Shown piece by piece: positions 1-11,531 of a DNA stretch of 64,000 nucleotides. Source of the DNA: Diadema setosum (Eukaryota > Echinodermata > Echinoidea > Diadematoida > Diadematidae). The stretch spans positions 28,214,953 to 28,278,952 of the forward strand of contig NC_092696.1 of NCBI RefSeq assembly GCF_964275005.1. The letters run 5' to 3'. How positions within the stretch are numbered: the stretch's first letter is position 1; each line of letters opens with the position of its first letter. The notes under the pieces were generated by a model that ran no database searches, was not told the DNA's origin, and saw only the letters and a list, made by a program, of their open reading frames with translations. A program made the position numbers and the translations under genes.

Positions 1-1
1 C

Positions 2-127
2 AACCTCAACGGCAACTATCTGGGCGGACAGACGGCCGAATATGCCACGGGCGTCGTGTGGGCAGACTGGCGTGGTTACTATTACTCCCTCCGCCAGACC
101 GAAATGAAGATCCGTCGCCTCACCTAA
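2..127 (+). CDS. Fibrinogen-related domain protein, C-terminal end of last exon (partial)
   Basis: This frame is open from the left edge to a TAA at 125-127 and gives 41 residues. It includes the stretches [29 protein letters not shown] and a final RRLT. This is the classic end of a fibrinogen C-terminal globe (FReD): an N-G-x-Y-x-G block, then a W-x-x-W-x-G-x-x-Y-S block, then the E-M-K-I/V-R end strand. Family members (ficolins, tenascins, angiopoietin-like and invertebrate FREPs) are usually secreted and bind carbohydrate, acetyl groups or protein partners. Which subtype this is cannot be told because everything upstream lies outside the window. An AATAAA follows about 170 bases after the stop, consistent with a terminal exon. 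Certainty about the domain is high; the specific role is unknown. Confidence 0.93.
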   Translation, partial: NLNGNYLGGQTAEYATGVVWADWRGYYYSLRQTEMKIRRLT

Positions 128-1290
128 GTAAAAAAGTTATCTTTTCAATTCCATTCAATTCAAAATGATTTTGTTTCCATACAAAGTAATATACATAACG
201 CTTGCATGAGTACATAATATTTAAAGGAACTTTGAATCACGTAAGTTTCAACAAAACATAGGTAAAATTATTTCAATAGTATCAACTCTGGTTTGAATAA
301 ATAAACAAGTAAGCAATGCAATCTTAATTTATAACTCTACATGGAAAAGAGGAATTCACAAGAAAAGCATATCCTGTGTTGTGAATTACTGTAAAAGGTG
401 AGGGCCTCTTAAGATCCGTCAAGGACTCCATATATAAATTTTGATATCCTAATGTCAGGTAAAATAATCAGAAAAAAAGACTATGACAAGGACCGGAACG
501 AAAGCAGGGACGGAACAGACAGGAAAAACGTAAGATAGGCATGACAAAGAAAGGGAGTGAAACAAAACAAAACAATGTCTACATTCAGTGATCTGGAAAG
601 GTCACCAAGGCATGAGGAAGAACTTTGCCTCAAATATCATAGATCTTTATCCAGCAAAAGAGTGAAACCAAAAAAACTAACCATACATTACAGAAATCAT
701 GTCGTTTAATCAATTCGTAAGAGATACGTAATGTAATGTGTATCATGAATTTAATGACAGAAAATAAAATAATGTGCAAATAAAGTAGAATAGCCAAGAA
801 CAGCAATGCATAATTTGCGAGGTGGACAGAAATGTAAATACACGTATAACAATGGAAAAGAGCCATCAACTAAAAAGCAGGGCGTGTAAAACGTGGATCA
901 CTGAAAACATAATAGTTATGTAATTAAATCATCCAAATTTTATTCAAATAGGCCTATAGCTGAATAGCTGTTAAATGTAATGCAGGTGACAAGGACGTCA
1001 TCGTTACAAACAGTAATTACTAAAAAGCACATGAAAATATAAATTTTGATGAAATCAAACAATGCTACATCCTGCAGGCACTCATAGACGATAATTGAAA
1101 CGTGTGTATAAATAAATATAAATTTGATCTTGAATGTACCGATTGATCTAGGCTTTTTGTTCTTAGTTGTCTCGTCTCTTTACTTGTATTTCTGCTTCTT
1201 CCCTTTCCCCTTTTCCACTTCTTTTTTTCATCCCGCACACTTGTAGTTCAGTTTTCACTTGTTTTTTTTTTTCCTGTGAGGTGCCCACGT
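128..1290. other. Intergenic, no gene recognised
   Basis: AT-rich sequence after the fibrinogen-related gene. The ORFs here are short and AT-driven, with no domain motif. Nothing supported beyond the candidate polyadenylation signal. Confidence 0.6.
296..301 (+). promoter_or_regulatory. Candidate polyadenylation signal of the fibrinogen-related gene
   Basis: An AATAAA hexamer lies 169 bases after the stop codon at 127, a normal 3' UTR distance. In AT-rich DNA a chance match is possible, so this is a candidate only. Confidence 0.45.
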
Positions 1291-1500
1291 TGTACAAGCA
1301 TAGTCTTTTGTGTGGGTACCTCCACTTTTTTTCGCAGAATGTATGTCTGTATGAAAAATGCCTAATTTTGTAATGATTATTGACAAATGTTATTCTTTGC
1401 TATCTATGTATCATTCCTTCAACGCATGTCGAATCTATATTTTTTGTACATTCTGTTGAAAGAAGTGAAAATAAAACCTTGGAATGGAATTGAATTGAAT
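1290..1500 (+). mobile_element. Possible LINE-type retroposon 3' end
   Basis: The segment ends in an AATAAAA-containing sequence followed by short TGGAAT/TGAAT iterations at about 1480-1500. Short tandem A/T-rich tails of this kind mark the 3' end of CR1/L2-like retroposons. A similar (ATTCA)n tail occurs at 50220-50242. No reverse transcriptase coding remains, so this rests on tail structure alone. Confidence 0.35.
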
Positions 1501-1756
1501 ACGTACAGTAGAAAAATATGGTGACAAAAAAAAACAAAACCTCACACCACATACACAATAGCTTTTCGTTTGTTCATTGTACACATATGAATGCTGCTTG
1601 CCATTAAAAACGTGGTATTATGTATACATAATGATATACACACAAAAAATGTGACATTGTACAAGGAAGAGAGCATAATGACTTTATATAATTATTCAAA
1701 AACGAAGTACGGGAAGATCGAGAACAGAAAAAAGGAGAAGGAGAAGAAAAAAATGT

Positions 1757-1998
1757 GAAGAGTTTGTTCGCAAAAACCGATAAGTCCATTTTTGAAGATT
1801 TTGAAGTACGGTCTCTGTCATAAGGAACAAAATAATACCTTTTAAATGATATATTGGTCACTACATAGGTACAATTTTGAAGTTATGGTCAAAAGAAGCT
1901 AAAATTTTCTTGTTATTCTCTTTATTTTTCTTGACCTTTAATCGCAAATATCTCCGTTTGGCAAATATGGACTTTTCGGTTTTGCGAACAAACTCTTC
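1757..1998. mobile_element. TIR element, family A copy 1
   Basis: A 242-base unit starts GAAGAGTTTGTTCGCAAAAA and ends with the near-perfect inverted complement, TTTTGCGAACAAACTCTTC. The inverted ends extend about 30 bases. Two more copies in the opposite orientation sit in tandem at 4105-4592. No transposase is inside; it is a non-autonomous element. Confidence 0.75.
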
Positions 1999-2447
1999 AT
2001 GTATAGAAAGGTCTGTACAGTTGTATGTATGCATAGAGTCCACCACTCCATCGTCAGGACATTTATTAAGGCACTTGTGAAAAAAAAAAACAACATTTTT
2101 TATCGAAATATAATAGCGTTTGATACTGCTGAAAATTATTTTACGTTAGCTCATTGATAAATGTAAAAAAAAGTCTTAGGCAGGTATATTTAGAGCGGGA
2201 GTTGAGTAACTGGTTGCATGAGCATCAAAGCTAGTATTGCAAACAGAAATATGTTACAAAAACACAAACGAATCTTATATAAACCGAAAACAAACCTATG
2301 ATTAATATGCCTAAACGTCAACAAAATTGTACTTCACACCCTGCACAGTACAGCACAGGACAGGATAGCACCCACCTTTGCACAATAATGGTAATAGTTT
2401 GATTGTGTTGTATTGCCTCTTGAGAACAAATAAGATAAATATACATA

Positions 2448-2745
2448 CTCTAAAAAAAAGCGAGTGAAAATATTCACTCTTGAAGGAGTGAATACAAAAA
2501 AAGAGTGAATTTAGAGTGAAATTGGAGTGAATTTTGAGCGAAAATGTTCATTTTCACTCGTTTTAGAGTGACCTCAGGGATCACTTCAAAATCCTCGAGT
2601 GATCCCTGAGGTCACTCCAAAATGAGTGAAAAGGACTATTTTCACTCAAAATTCACTCCAATTTCACTCTAAATTCATTTTTTTTTTGTATTCACTCTTT
2701 CAAGAGTGAATATTTTCACTCGACTTTTTTTTAAAGAGTATATTC
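2448..2745. mobile_element. Long palindromic (foldback) element of GAGTGA units
   Basis: Two arms of about 140 bases are near-perfect inverted copies around a centre near 2590. The left arm begins ACTCTAAAAAAAAGCGAGTG and the right arm ends CACTCGACTTTTTTTTAAAG then AGT. Inside, GAGTGAA or its complement recurs about every 10-20 bases. No coding potential. Confidence 0.8.
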
Positions 2746-4023
2746 TCTATTTTCCGTTTCTATTCAACCTTACAATTATGATGATAATTCGAAGTTGATT
2801 ATGTTCTATTTTGTAGACTGCACGTCCCTTACAGTTGTGTATTAACTTGTATTTCGAATTATCCCGAAGCCTCAGTCCATGTCAAGCAGCTGCTTGTGAT
2901 CGCGGTCTCCTGCTTTTCCTAATTTGCTCCTAAATTTTGGCTGTTGTAATGACCGAACATATTCTGAATGAATTACTAATCATCACCCAACTAATTTACA
3001 ATTGTTGTTTTTACGATCTCCTACTGAATTTCTTCATGATGTAAAGTAGTCTTATAATGTTACGCTCATTGTGTATATACGTATTTTGAATCATTTTGAA
3101 AGACAGTATGCTCTTAAACCTTTATGCATCAAGTAATTTTATCCTCAAAATGTATGTATTCTCTTGTTATTTGTGAGTTGGTAAATAAAAACAACATTAA
3201 TAAAGCAAACAAAACAAGCAAACAAACAAACATAGAAAAGTATCTAGTATTTATGCCGAAACAATTATTGTTCTCCTTTATTAGTTTGTATCTAAATGTA
3301 ATGAGTTTATCAACATTTTCTTTTCGTCGTTTAAGTTATTTTAAAGGTTTGGTCTAATATAAACAAATGAATTTCGGGCATTTACTGCTCTCAAAAAGAG
3401 AAAGATGGAATTTATTATAATAATATTGTCTTATGAGATAACTATGCACATAACTTTTTTGATGAAATAAATCGTGGAATCAAGTGGCACATGATAACTG
3501 TCATGGTTAAACAAAGTTTTATTATCAAATGTTTATAATCGTAAAACCAAGCACCGGTGTGTATTTGAGAATAAACATTCAAAGCAAATTTTCCCGTTTT
3601 CTTTTGCAATAAAAGTTAAATCTGGTAGTTCATTGTATAGGTATTAATGCAAACACTGTATAGCATTTAACCTGAATATAATATTATTAATCCAGACAAG
3701 GCAGTGTAGTGTAAGGAAAAATGTTTTAAACTATAATTCATCCCGCCTACATTGCGAGAAATGGTTCGACCATCTCATGCTATATAGCACCACAAACGCC
3801 TAGAAATTTGATTGAAAAAAGTTCCTCTCGTGGAGTACTGTTAGATGCGACAAGAGTTGCAAAAAGTACATATTTTTTCTCTTTGTAATATCTAGTGACA
3901 ATTCATTTGCATAAATCCATTGTCTTTGTCTGTAAGGTTGTGAGGGACACCAGCGCGCCAAATACCCACAAATAAGCACACAAGGTATGATATCCGTCCC
4001 ATGTGCAGACAACATCTCTTTCA

Positions 4024-4035
4024 TATCTATCTATA

Positions 4036-4084
<49 letters not shown>

Positions 4085-4096
4085 CTATATATATGT
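4024..4096. repeat. TA microsatellite
   Basis: Almost pure (TA)n interrupted by ATC triplets, immediately before the family A tandem pair. Further TA tracts lie at 4593-4632, 4770-4810 and 5082-5152, and a TG tract at 4909-4937. Confidence 0.95.
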
Positions 4097-4104
4097 AAAG
4101 AGTT

Positions 4105-4589
4105 GAAGAGTTTGTTTGCAAAAACCGATAAGTCCATATTTGTCAAATGGAGATATTTGCGATTAAAGGTCAAGAAAAATGAAGAGAATAATAAGAAAAA
4201 TTTTGCTTCTTTTGACCGTAACTTCAAAAATATACCTGTATATATAGTGACCAATATATCATTTAAAAGGTATATTTTGTACTTTATGACAGATACCGTA
4301 CTTCAAAATCTTCAAAAATGGACTTATCGGTTTTGCAAACAAACTCTTCAGTTTGATCGCAAAAACCGATAAGTCCAAAATTGTCAAATGGAGATATTTG
4401 CGGTTAAAGGTCAATAAAAATAAAGAGAATAATCAGAAAATTTTTGCTTCTTTTGACCATAACTTCAAAAATGTACCTTTATATGTAGTGACCAATATAT
4501 CATTTAAAAGGTATTATTTTGTACTTTATGACAGAAAACGTACTTCAAAATCTTCAAAAATGGACTTATCGGTTTTTGCAAACAAACTC

Positions 4590-4592
<3 letters not shown>
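4105..4592. mobile_element. Two tandem copies of TIR element family A
   Basis: Copy 1 covers 4105-4349 and copy 2 about 4351-4592. Both carry the inverted ends seen at 1757-1998 and the same internal order, but in the opposite orientation to that copy. The pair is bounded by TA tracts, which may have been the insertion targets. Confidence 0.75.
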
Positions 4593-4634
<42 letters not shown>

Positions 4635-4770
4635 TCGTACATGTAATATATAAACCTGTATATATGACGAGCTTGCAAACACAAGGATCTAAGTCCACTG
4701 AAAAATAAAGGATTTAGCCTCGCCTTTTGGAAGCAAGCCCTTCATTTACTGTATATATACACTGTACATG

Positions 4771-4813
<43 letters not shown>

Positions 4814-4906
4814 CATGAGGGGTTTTTTCCACTCTAAGTCGAATAAGATGAATAAGTCGAATAAACTCATTCTTTCTTGGCAAAAAATATATTACCAGTT
4901 TCTATG

Positions 4907-4940
<34 letters not shown>

Positions 4941-5079
4941 TGAGTGTGTCCACTTGTGCACGTGTTTGTCTTAATGCGCGTAATGTCAGTGTATATTGGT
5001 TGCATTTTATCATTTACATACAATAACTATCTATGTTATATACTGTGTATATGATTGAATTGCATATACATTTATACAT

Positions 5080-5122
<43 letters not shown>

Positions 5123-5219
5123 GTATAAACATATATATATATATATATATATACATATAATTTTTTTTTGTTCAGCATTTTTTATCATGTTATCTAACGA
5201 TAATTCATGCAATAAACTA

Positions 5220-6413
5220 CTAGGTGTTTCAAAAAACATTTCCCACTTTTGATCATAAATATTTCAAAAACTATTCATTCGATAAAACTGTCATTGATAT
5301 GAGTACTAGCTGGATAGTGTACAATTTGGTTGGAGGTAATTTGCACGTGAAAGCATAAATCAGTTTCATTAAATCAAAGATTGATTTTGAAGTAAGGTTT
5401 CAGATTTTGGTCAAATTTTAACCCTCTGTACAAAAATTGAACTTGGCACAGGAACCAATGATGTGTATGTGAGTGTGTGCTGACAATGGCCCTGAACAAT
5501 GGACATGCCTGAACCACCTGTTGACTAGGCGTCAGTCTGGCGCTCCCTGGCACATGAATGCTTAATCAATAATTCATATGGATTGCCCTGGGCACTGCTA
5601 GTCTGAATTCATGCTCGGTAAAGTGCTTGCAAACACCACATTTCATTCCAGCTGGCAATCATTTTCGAATTTTGCTTCACATATCACTAAATTTGGAATA
5701 TACATGTAAATAAGCATAAATGATCTAAAGTTCCTCGTTTTAATACAACTGTCTACTAATTAAATAGTCTGACAAATTTTTCACTTTTTCGATAAAAAGA
5801 GATCATTTGTGATAAAGAGTTCAGCAGCATTTATCATTGGGGCGATTTGTTTCAGAGTAGATTTATTTAAGGCTCCATAAACACAAGTGCATATATACTC
5901 TAATTGATTTTCTTTACTTCCTGTCACCACGTTTACGATAGAACAGAAGGTATTCATTGTAATTTTGTTTTTCAGAAGTAGGGAGAGCACTGACGCGACT
6001 CAATGACAGTATCGACAGGCGTTTGACTTTACACAAATACTGCCAGAGGCTGAATAAAGACTAGCTGTGATAGTGGAATTTCTCATGAATGAATGATGAA
6101 GCATTCAAACCCTGGCCATTGTTCAGGACCATTGTCGGGCTGTTAACCACACACTCCCATACACACCCATTGCCCCCTGTGCAAAGTGAAATTTTGTACA
6201 GAGGGTTGAAAATAGAGCAAAGTCTGGAACCTATTTAAACTGTGAAATTAATCATGGATTTCATGAAACATATTTATGCTTTCATATTTAAACCACCTTC
6301 AACCAAATTGTACACTATTCAGCTATCACTCCATATCAATGACAATGTTATCTGATATATAGTTTTTGAATTATTAGGAATCAAAAGTGGGAAATGTTTT
6401 TTGAAACACCTAG
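5220..6413. mobile_element. Mariner/Tc1-like non-autonomous TIR element, about 1.2 kb
   Basis: Left end CTAGGTGTTTCAAAAAACAT at 5220 and right end ATGTTTTTTGAAACACCTAG ending at 6413 are exact inverted complements, flanked on both sides by TA (5218-5219 and 6414-6415). Similarity continues inward for well over 100 bases. A TA duplication is the hallmark of the IS630/Tc1/mariner superfamily. No transposase ORF is visible inside. Confidence 0.85.
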
Positions 6414-6415
6414 TA

Positions 6416-7048
6416 TATAGGCTGTCACCTGCAAGAATATCAAATAATACCTATATACAAAAATACTCCATGATAAACTGACACAGCGTCAAAATCTGTT
6501 TTATTTGATTCATAAACTTATACATTTCTCTCCCTCTCACTTTATCGCTCGATCCATCTCTCCGTTCTTGCTCCTTATCTCACCTCACTCCATTCTTTTT
6601 CTTCTCTATTATTTTTTTATTTCGTGAACACCTTATCTATTTAATGTCAAGACTCCATTTCAACGTTTTAGCTTACAAACAAAAGAAAGGATATATATAA
6701 TTGATTTTTATTTCATTTATTGATTTATTTTTCTTTCAACACAGTTTCATACATAAATCAAGATTCTTTTAAGTAATATCACATAAAATATCAGTGTCAG
6801 TAAGCAGATTACAATGTACATGATTCAAAAAAGGAAAATTGATGTGAAAATTAATTCCATTAACAAAATATATATCGTATTACCAAATTTCCAAATAATT
6901 ACCTAAGAAATTATGCGGAAGAAGGACTGCCACTATAAGCAAAAGCTTGAACACGTGGTAGCCCAGGGACCTATGTACATAATACACACATTGTTTGCGG
7001 AATAAGGAAATACTACAAAATATAATGCATAAATAAAGATTACATACA
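6416..7048. other. Intergenic, no gene recognised
   Basis: AT-rich sequence between the mariner-like element and a CA/GACAGA microsatellite. Nothing supported. Confidence 0.6.
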
Positions 7049-7098
7049 CAGAAAGAGACAGAGACAGAGACAGAGACAGAGACAGAGACACAGACACA

Positions 7099-7131
<33 letters not shown>
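7049..7131. repeat. Compound GACAGA / CA microsatellite
   Basis: (GACAGA)n grades into (CA)n. The reading frames through it are pure low complexity and not coding. Confidence 0.95.
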
Positions 7132-7134
<3 letters not shown>

Positions 7135-8422
7135 TATTGTTATATGCTATTTACTACTTTCTAATCTCCCTCGCCAACAGGTGCCCATAATTAAGCGCTT
7201 TTTCTGCAGAATGGCTCAAATTCATATGAAAAACTAATTATCAATGAGTATAGAATCTAGCTTTATATATCTCCATGTCCCCATGACTTTTGACAGTAGG
7301 GAGCTTTAGATTTGCGGCATCACGGACGTTTGAGACGACGATTGCGCTAGAAGTTCATCTCTCTCCCTGCGTCGTGGTAAAAAATAGCTTTAGATTTATA
7401 CGCGGAGACGCAACCGGTGCATCAAATACCTCTCTACGTCGTGAATTGAGCGGACGTAAAAATAGCACAGAACGTGTAGTGAAAACTCAGTCGACGGAAG
7501 TTATGAATAAATCGACTTTGATACACGATTCTGCGCGTGCTCAAAATAGATGTTTTTGCCCCCTCTGAACGTACCCGACGAGAAAATGTCGGAATGAAAA
7601 GCCTTAATGTACCCGATTGATTATAGGGGCTATAAACTCTAGAATCAAGTCAAGCTTGTATAGGGAACAACTGGGCAAGTTGATCTAAGGAAGATATAAA
7701 GACATATAATGACATATAATAAGACATAAAGAGATATATAAATATGAACAGATGTATCTAAATATATATGCGGAAATGAAAACTTATTTTCCGCCATATA
7801 CAATATTATATAGTAAGTCATGATGCATTCTTTCAAGGTCTATTTTTCTCATTGATATCGATCAATGTGCTTCGGTTCGGCTAAAGAAGTATTAGAGAGC
7901 TTTCTTGCAAAGCTATAGAGTAAACCTCACGTGCAAACACAAACGTTCTGTCAAAATAGGCACACACTATACTTAGATATGTCGGAGCTCTTCTAATTAT
8001 ATATTTCCATATGAGGTATAATACAATGCATTACAACAAAATACAATACGGTACAATACAATTAGTGTTCAATGGGCTCTTAACGCAACAATCCGAGCGC
8101 TAACAAAATTACAGGAATTGAACATATACGATTTAGAATAAAATGGAGTCATTTTCATCATTGGGACATCTGCATTAACACAATACGTGCAGACCTGGAG
8201 GTTATGCTTAAAATAAATGAGTTTTCAGAGCTTTTTAAAGGAGTTTGTGGATAGAAACTACCTAATGCTCAACCAGAGATTATTCCAATTTCTCACTATA
8301 GCACATGCACGAACTTGCACTACATAGCACTTCACTACAATTTTAAACCTCAAGTAGCATCATGCAGCCATCTTGTTCGTCATTGTGTATCAAACTTAAT
8401 AAGACCGGCTATTCGATCAAGC
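7132..8422. other. Intergenic, no gene recognised
   Basis: Contains a 92-codon frame on the + strand (7290-7568) with two diverged copies of a TAGCTTTAGATTT-type motif, suggesting an old repeat rather than a gene. No homology recognised. Confidence 0.5.
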
Positions 8423-8957
8423 TACACTGTAAAAACATCGGTGTTAGATTTAACACCATGGGTGTTAAATTTAACACCGATCAAGTGTTAATAGAGGACC
8501 ACATCCACAGGTGTAAAAAATGCACTGTGATGGTGTTGAAAAGTGTTCACCTGACACTTCGTGGTGTTGATTTGACACTGCACCTGGTGATATTTTGACA
8601 CTGTACTGGTGTTAATTCAAAAATGACACCACATGGTGTTGATTTGATATTTGTTGGTGTTAATATCAATGGTTTAACACCCGTCAAGCTTCAATAAGAG
8701 ACCACACCAGCTGGTGTTTCTGTGGTTTAAATTTATTTTCACATTTTTTCAAAAATCTAATATTTTAATGTAAAATTCTTGATCGTCTTGTTTAAATTAA
8801 AAATCAACAAGAAGTGCAGTTACTAAGAAACTCTTTAAAAAACAGTTTTATATTTGGAAATGACACCCGGAGGTGTTAATTTAACACCATAAATGAGCAC
8901 CGAAAATTTAACACCAGCTCGGTGTTCACTATTTAACACCGGACTTTTTGCAGTGTA
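8423..8957. mobile_element. TIR element family B (GGTGTTA-rich), copy 1
   Basis: Ends are TACACTGTAAAAACATCGGT (8423) and CCGGACTTTTTGCAGTGTA (ending 8957), inverted with few mismatches. The body is full of GGTGTTAAATTTAACACC-type short palindromes. A second copy, interrupted by another insertion, lies at 22703-23650. Confidence 0.8.
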
Positions 8958-8979
8958 TACGCAATAACATGGTGGCCCT

Positions 8980-9650
8980 CTGCACTTTCTACATTTGTGA
9001 CCCTGCACCTCAAAACAAACAAAAAGTCGCCAGATATGAATTTTTAGTTAAGACCATATTCTGAAAGAGCAGACTTTAAGCTTTAAAATGATGTATAACT
9101 CAAATCAAATGGACTCTCCTAACCTATCTAAATATTGGAAAGAAAGCACAAACTCAGGAAAAGTGTGAACTGAGAAAATTCAAGCGCTTAATCTTTACCA
9201 AACCGTGCTGGCTGTGCGATGAATGGGACAAAAAAAAAAAAAAAAAAAAAAGGAAGTAAACCACCAGTGTAACAACAATGAAGGGATTAAGCATGCCTCA
9301 TTAACATATTCTGTCCATAATCAATGCCAACTTTCAAAGCAGTAGCACTATCTTTTCAAAAGATATTAGAGTTGAAAGTGAAGAGTGTGGACAAGGTTTT
9401 TCAGAAATGAAAAAGGGATTCTAAAGACACACCTAATCACTCTATTCTGCCAAAAATGTTCGAGATAAACTGCTAAAGAAAACTCACTTTCCTGCCCGTT
9501 TTATGATACCAAATTTTAGCATAATGTAAAAGAAGACCCGCTCTTTCAGAAAATATGAAAAAGTCAAGTTCGGCTAGGTTGACCCATTTCACTTATTTTC
9601 AGTCCTCACGCAAAATCAGTGTGTGCGACCTTATGTTCGTTTTGAGGTTA
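8980..9650. mobile_element. Dispersed repeat family C, uninterrupted copy
   Basis: About 0.65 kb, matching in inverted orientation the two flanks at about 14210-14340 and 15365-15730. Shared landmarks are TTGTGACCCTGCA, AAAAAGTCGCCAGA and CTTTCAAAGCAGTAGCA. No coding. Confidence 0.7.
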
Positions 9651-11211
9651 CACGTTTTTTTTTTTACAATGTTTTTATTTTTATCGATATCTATTCCCTT
9701 ATAACACAAGATTAACTTAGTTTTATGCGATAAAATTTTATCTATAGTTCTACCTAATTTTTGTACCCACATATTTATTTTTTTTGTGTGTGTGTGTGTT
9801 TAATGAACTTCATGTTGTAAAATGTTGTGAAAATCCATATGTATAATATAATATCACAATATTTTTTACTGAAAACGCAGATATTATAAAGTCCTTCTCC
9901 GAAAAAAAAGGGTTATTCACATAATAAAGAAAGAGGACGGGTCCAAAGTTGTCAATATACAGAAACTCATATGGTACGCCATAAGGGATATACACTTGGA
10001 ATAAATCAGAACCATTGAATTGTTGAAAGTCACCTGCTGTATCAGTCATTGAATTAGTTTCATTGTGTTAAGTTGCAAGTATGATTAATCAAGTTGGACC
10101 CTCGGAAAACCAGCACAACTATGAATGATTATTCCGAGAAGAACGGGGAATGCCATCCGTTCCTTTTCGGCGTTTTATTCTGATTGTATCGTATTATTGT
10201 TATTCCGTGGTTTTACGGTTAAGAAATAGATAAACAAACTATTATAAACAAACCACTCCAAGGTTTTCGAATTGCCCTCCTTTGTGGCCAAGTTTGTGAA
10301 GCAGTACTTGTGATTGATTTATTTCAGCGAGCAATATGACCTTGAGTGTCCGTGACTGCTGTGACTTTATGGATAGAATAGCAGGGTATAGAACGGCATG
10401 TGCGATTTTACATTGCCCATCAAAAACTGCCCGTCTGCATGGGGGAATTATACTGCTGTTTTTGCTAACACCTTGTCACGGCGATATCTTTTTAGGAATT
10501 TTTCAGACCGATGCGAGAAAACTATCAAGGTCTGTAGTTAGAAAGAGTAAAAGATGTCACTTTTTTGTAAATATTTTGGACAAATCATAACGAGGGCAAG
10601 GAATAATTTATTACTAGCAGATACAGTGGACCGGGATACAGAAAACACATGGTATTGAATAATCCCGATCTTTGCTCTCCGCCCTTTGATAATCCAACAG
10701 TATTTTTGAATTCGATAATTGTTTTCTTCTTCAAAAATGTGTCACTGACTTTGTTATGAAATCCCTGGTTGACATACATCTGCACTTTTCTTACGTCTCT
10801 TTGTGATAAAAATGCATACCAAGTGTTGTCGTGTAAATCCACTATTTGATTATGACATTCAAAGCATTGCATAAAAAAAAGCAATCACGTACATGTAAAC
10901 CAATGATATATTTTTAATAGGCCTATATAACTTGAAATTTTGTTTCATATCTTTTTTTTTTCTTAAGGGGATAAGTTAATTACTTCTCTTTCTGTCAACT
11001 GAACAGAAAGTTGCTAACAGGTACTGTTGGTTTACTTGTACAAAATTGAGCAATATATGAGTCATACATACAAATTATTAACGTATACAAAATATATCAA
11101 CGTGGATTAATGCATACACCGGTTTACTATTATGCATATGCACATATTTGTATATTAGAGTATATATACATATATCATACATAATGTATACAATATATAA
11201 TTATAATATTG
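9651..11211. other. Intergenic, no gene recognised
   Basis: AT-rich, with short ORFs on both strands that show no domain features. It lies downstream of the thioesterase gene. Confidence 0.55.
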
Positions 11212-11217
11212 TTTATT
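11212..11217 (-). promoter_or_regulatory. Candidate polyadenylation signal of the thioesterase gene
   Basis: On the minus strand this is AATAAA, 178 bases beyond the TAG stop at 11395. The placement is plausible, but the surrounding DNA is AT-rich. Confidence 0.4.
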
Positions 11218-11394
11218 TTCATTATAATATGAAATTATACTCTATCATATTCTTAATCATATTCTCCTTGCTGTAATATATATTATGATAAGATTCATGG
11301 TTAGGTTGGTTTCAGTTTTACATCAACTGTGAGAGCTGTGGGGAAAAAGTTCGACGTTATCGTATCGAGCGTTTACGACATGAATTGATTACGG

Positions 11395-11531
11395 CTACGA
11401 CAACCAATCCCTGCGGTACAGATCGGCGCCTAAGTGATCACGAAGAAAGCCGATCTTCCTCCGCCACGCATACTCTTGGTCCCGAGCAAACTGGCTGTTG
11501 CCTGCAACGTCTCCAAGTGACATGAGATAAT
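11395..11531 (-). CDS. Thioesterase gene exon 8 (C-terminal helix and stop)
   Basis: The acceptor is TGTTTCAG. Encodes residues 464-508 ending at [23 protein letters not shown] matches the family's terminal helix (AQ.DAWR.I..FL..HLG). The extension [11 protein letters not shown] lacks a peroxisomal tripeptide. Confidence 0.93.

Noticed and set aside
4001..4646. ORFs of 97-123 codons around the TA tracts
   Set aside because: They arise from TIR element family A plus TA repeats; matching frames recur in each copy.
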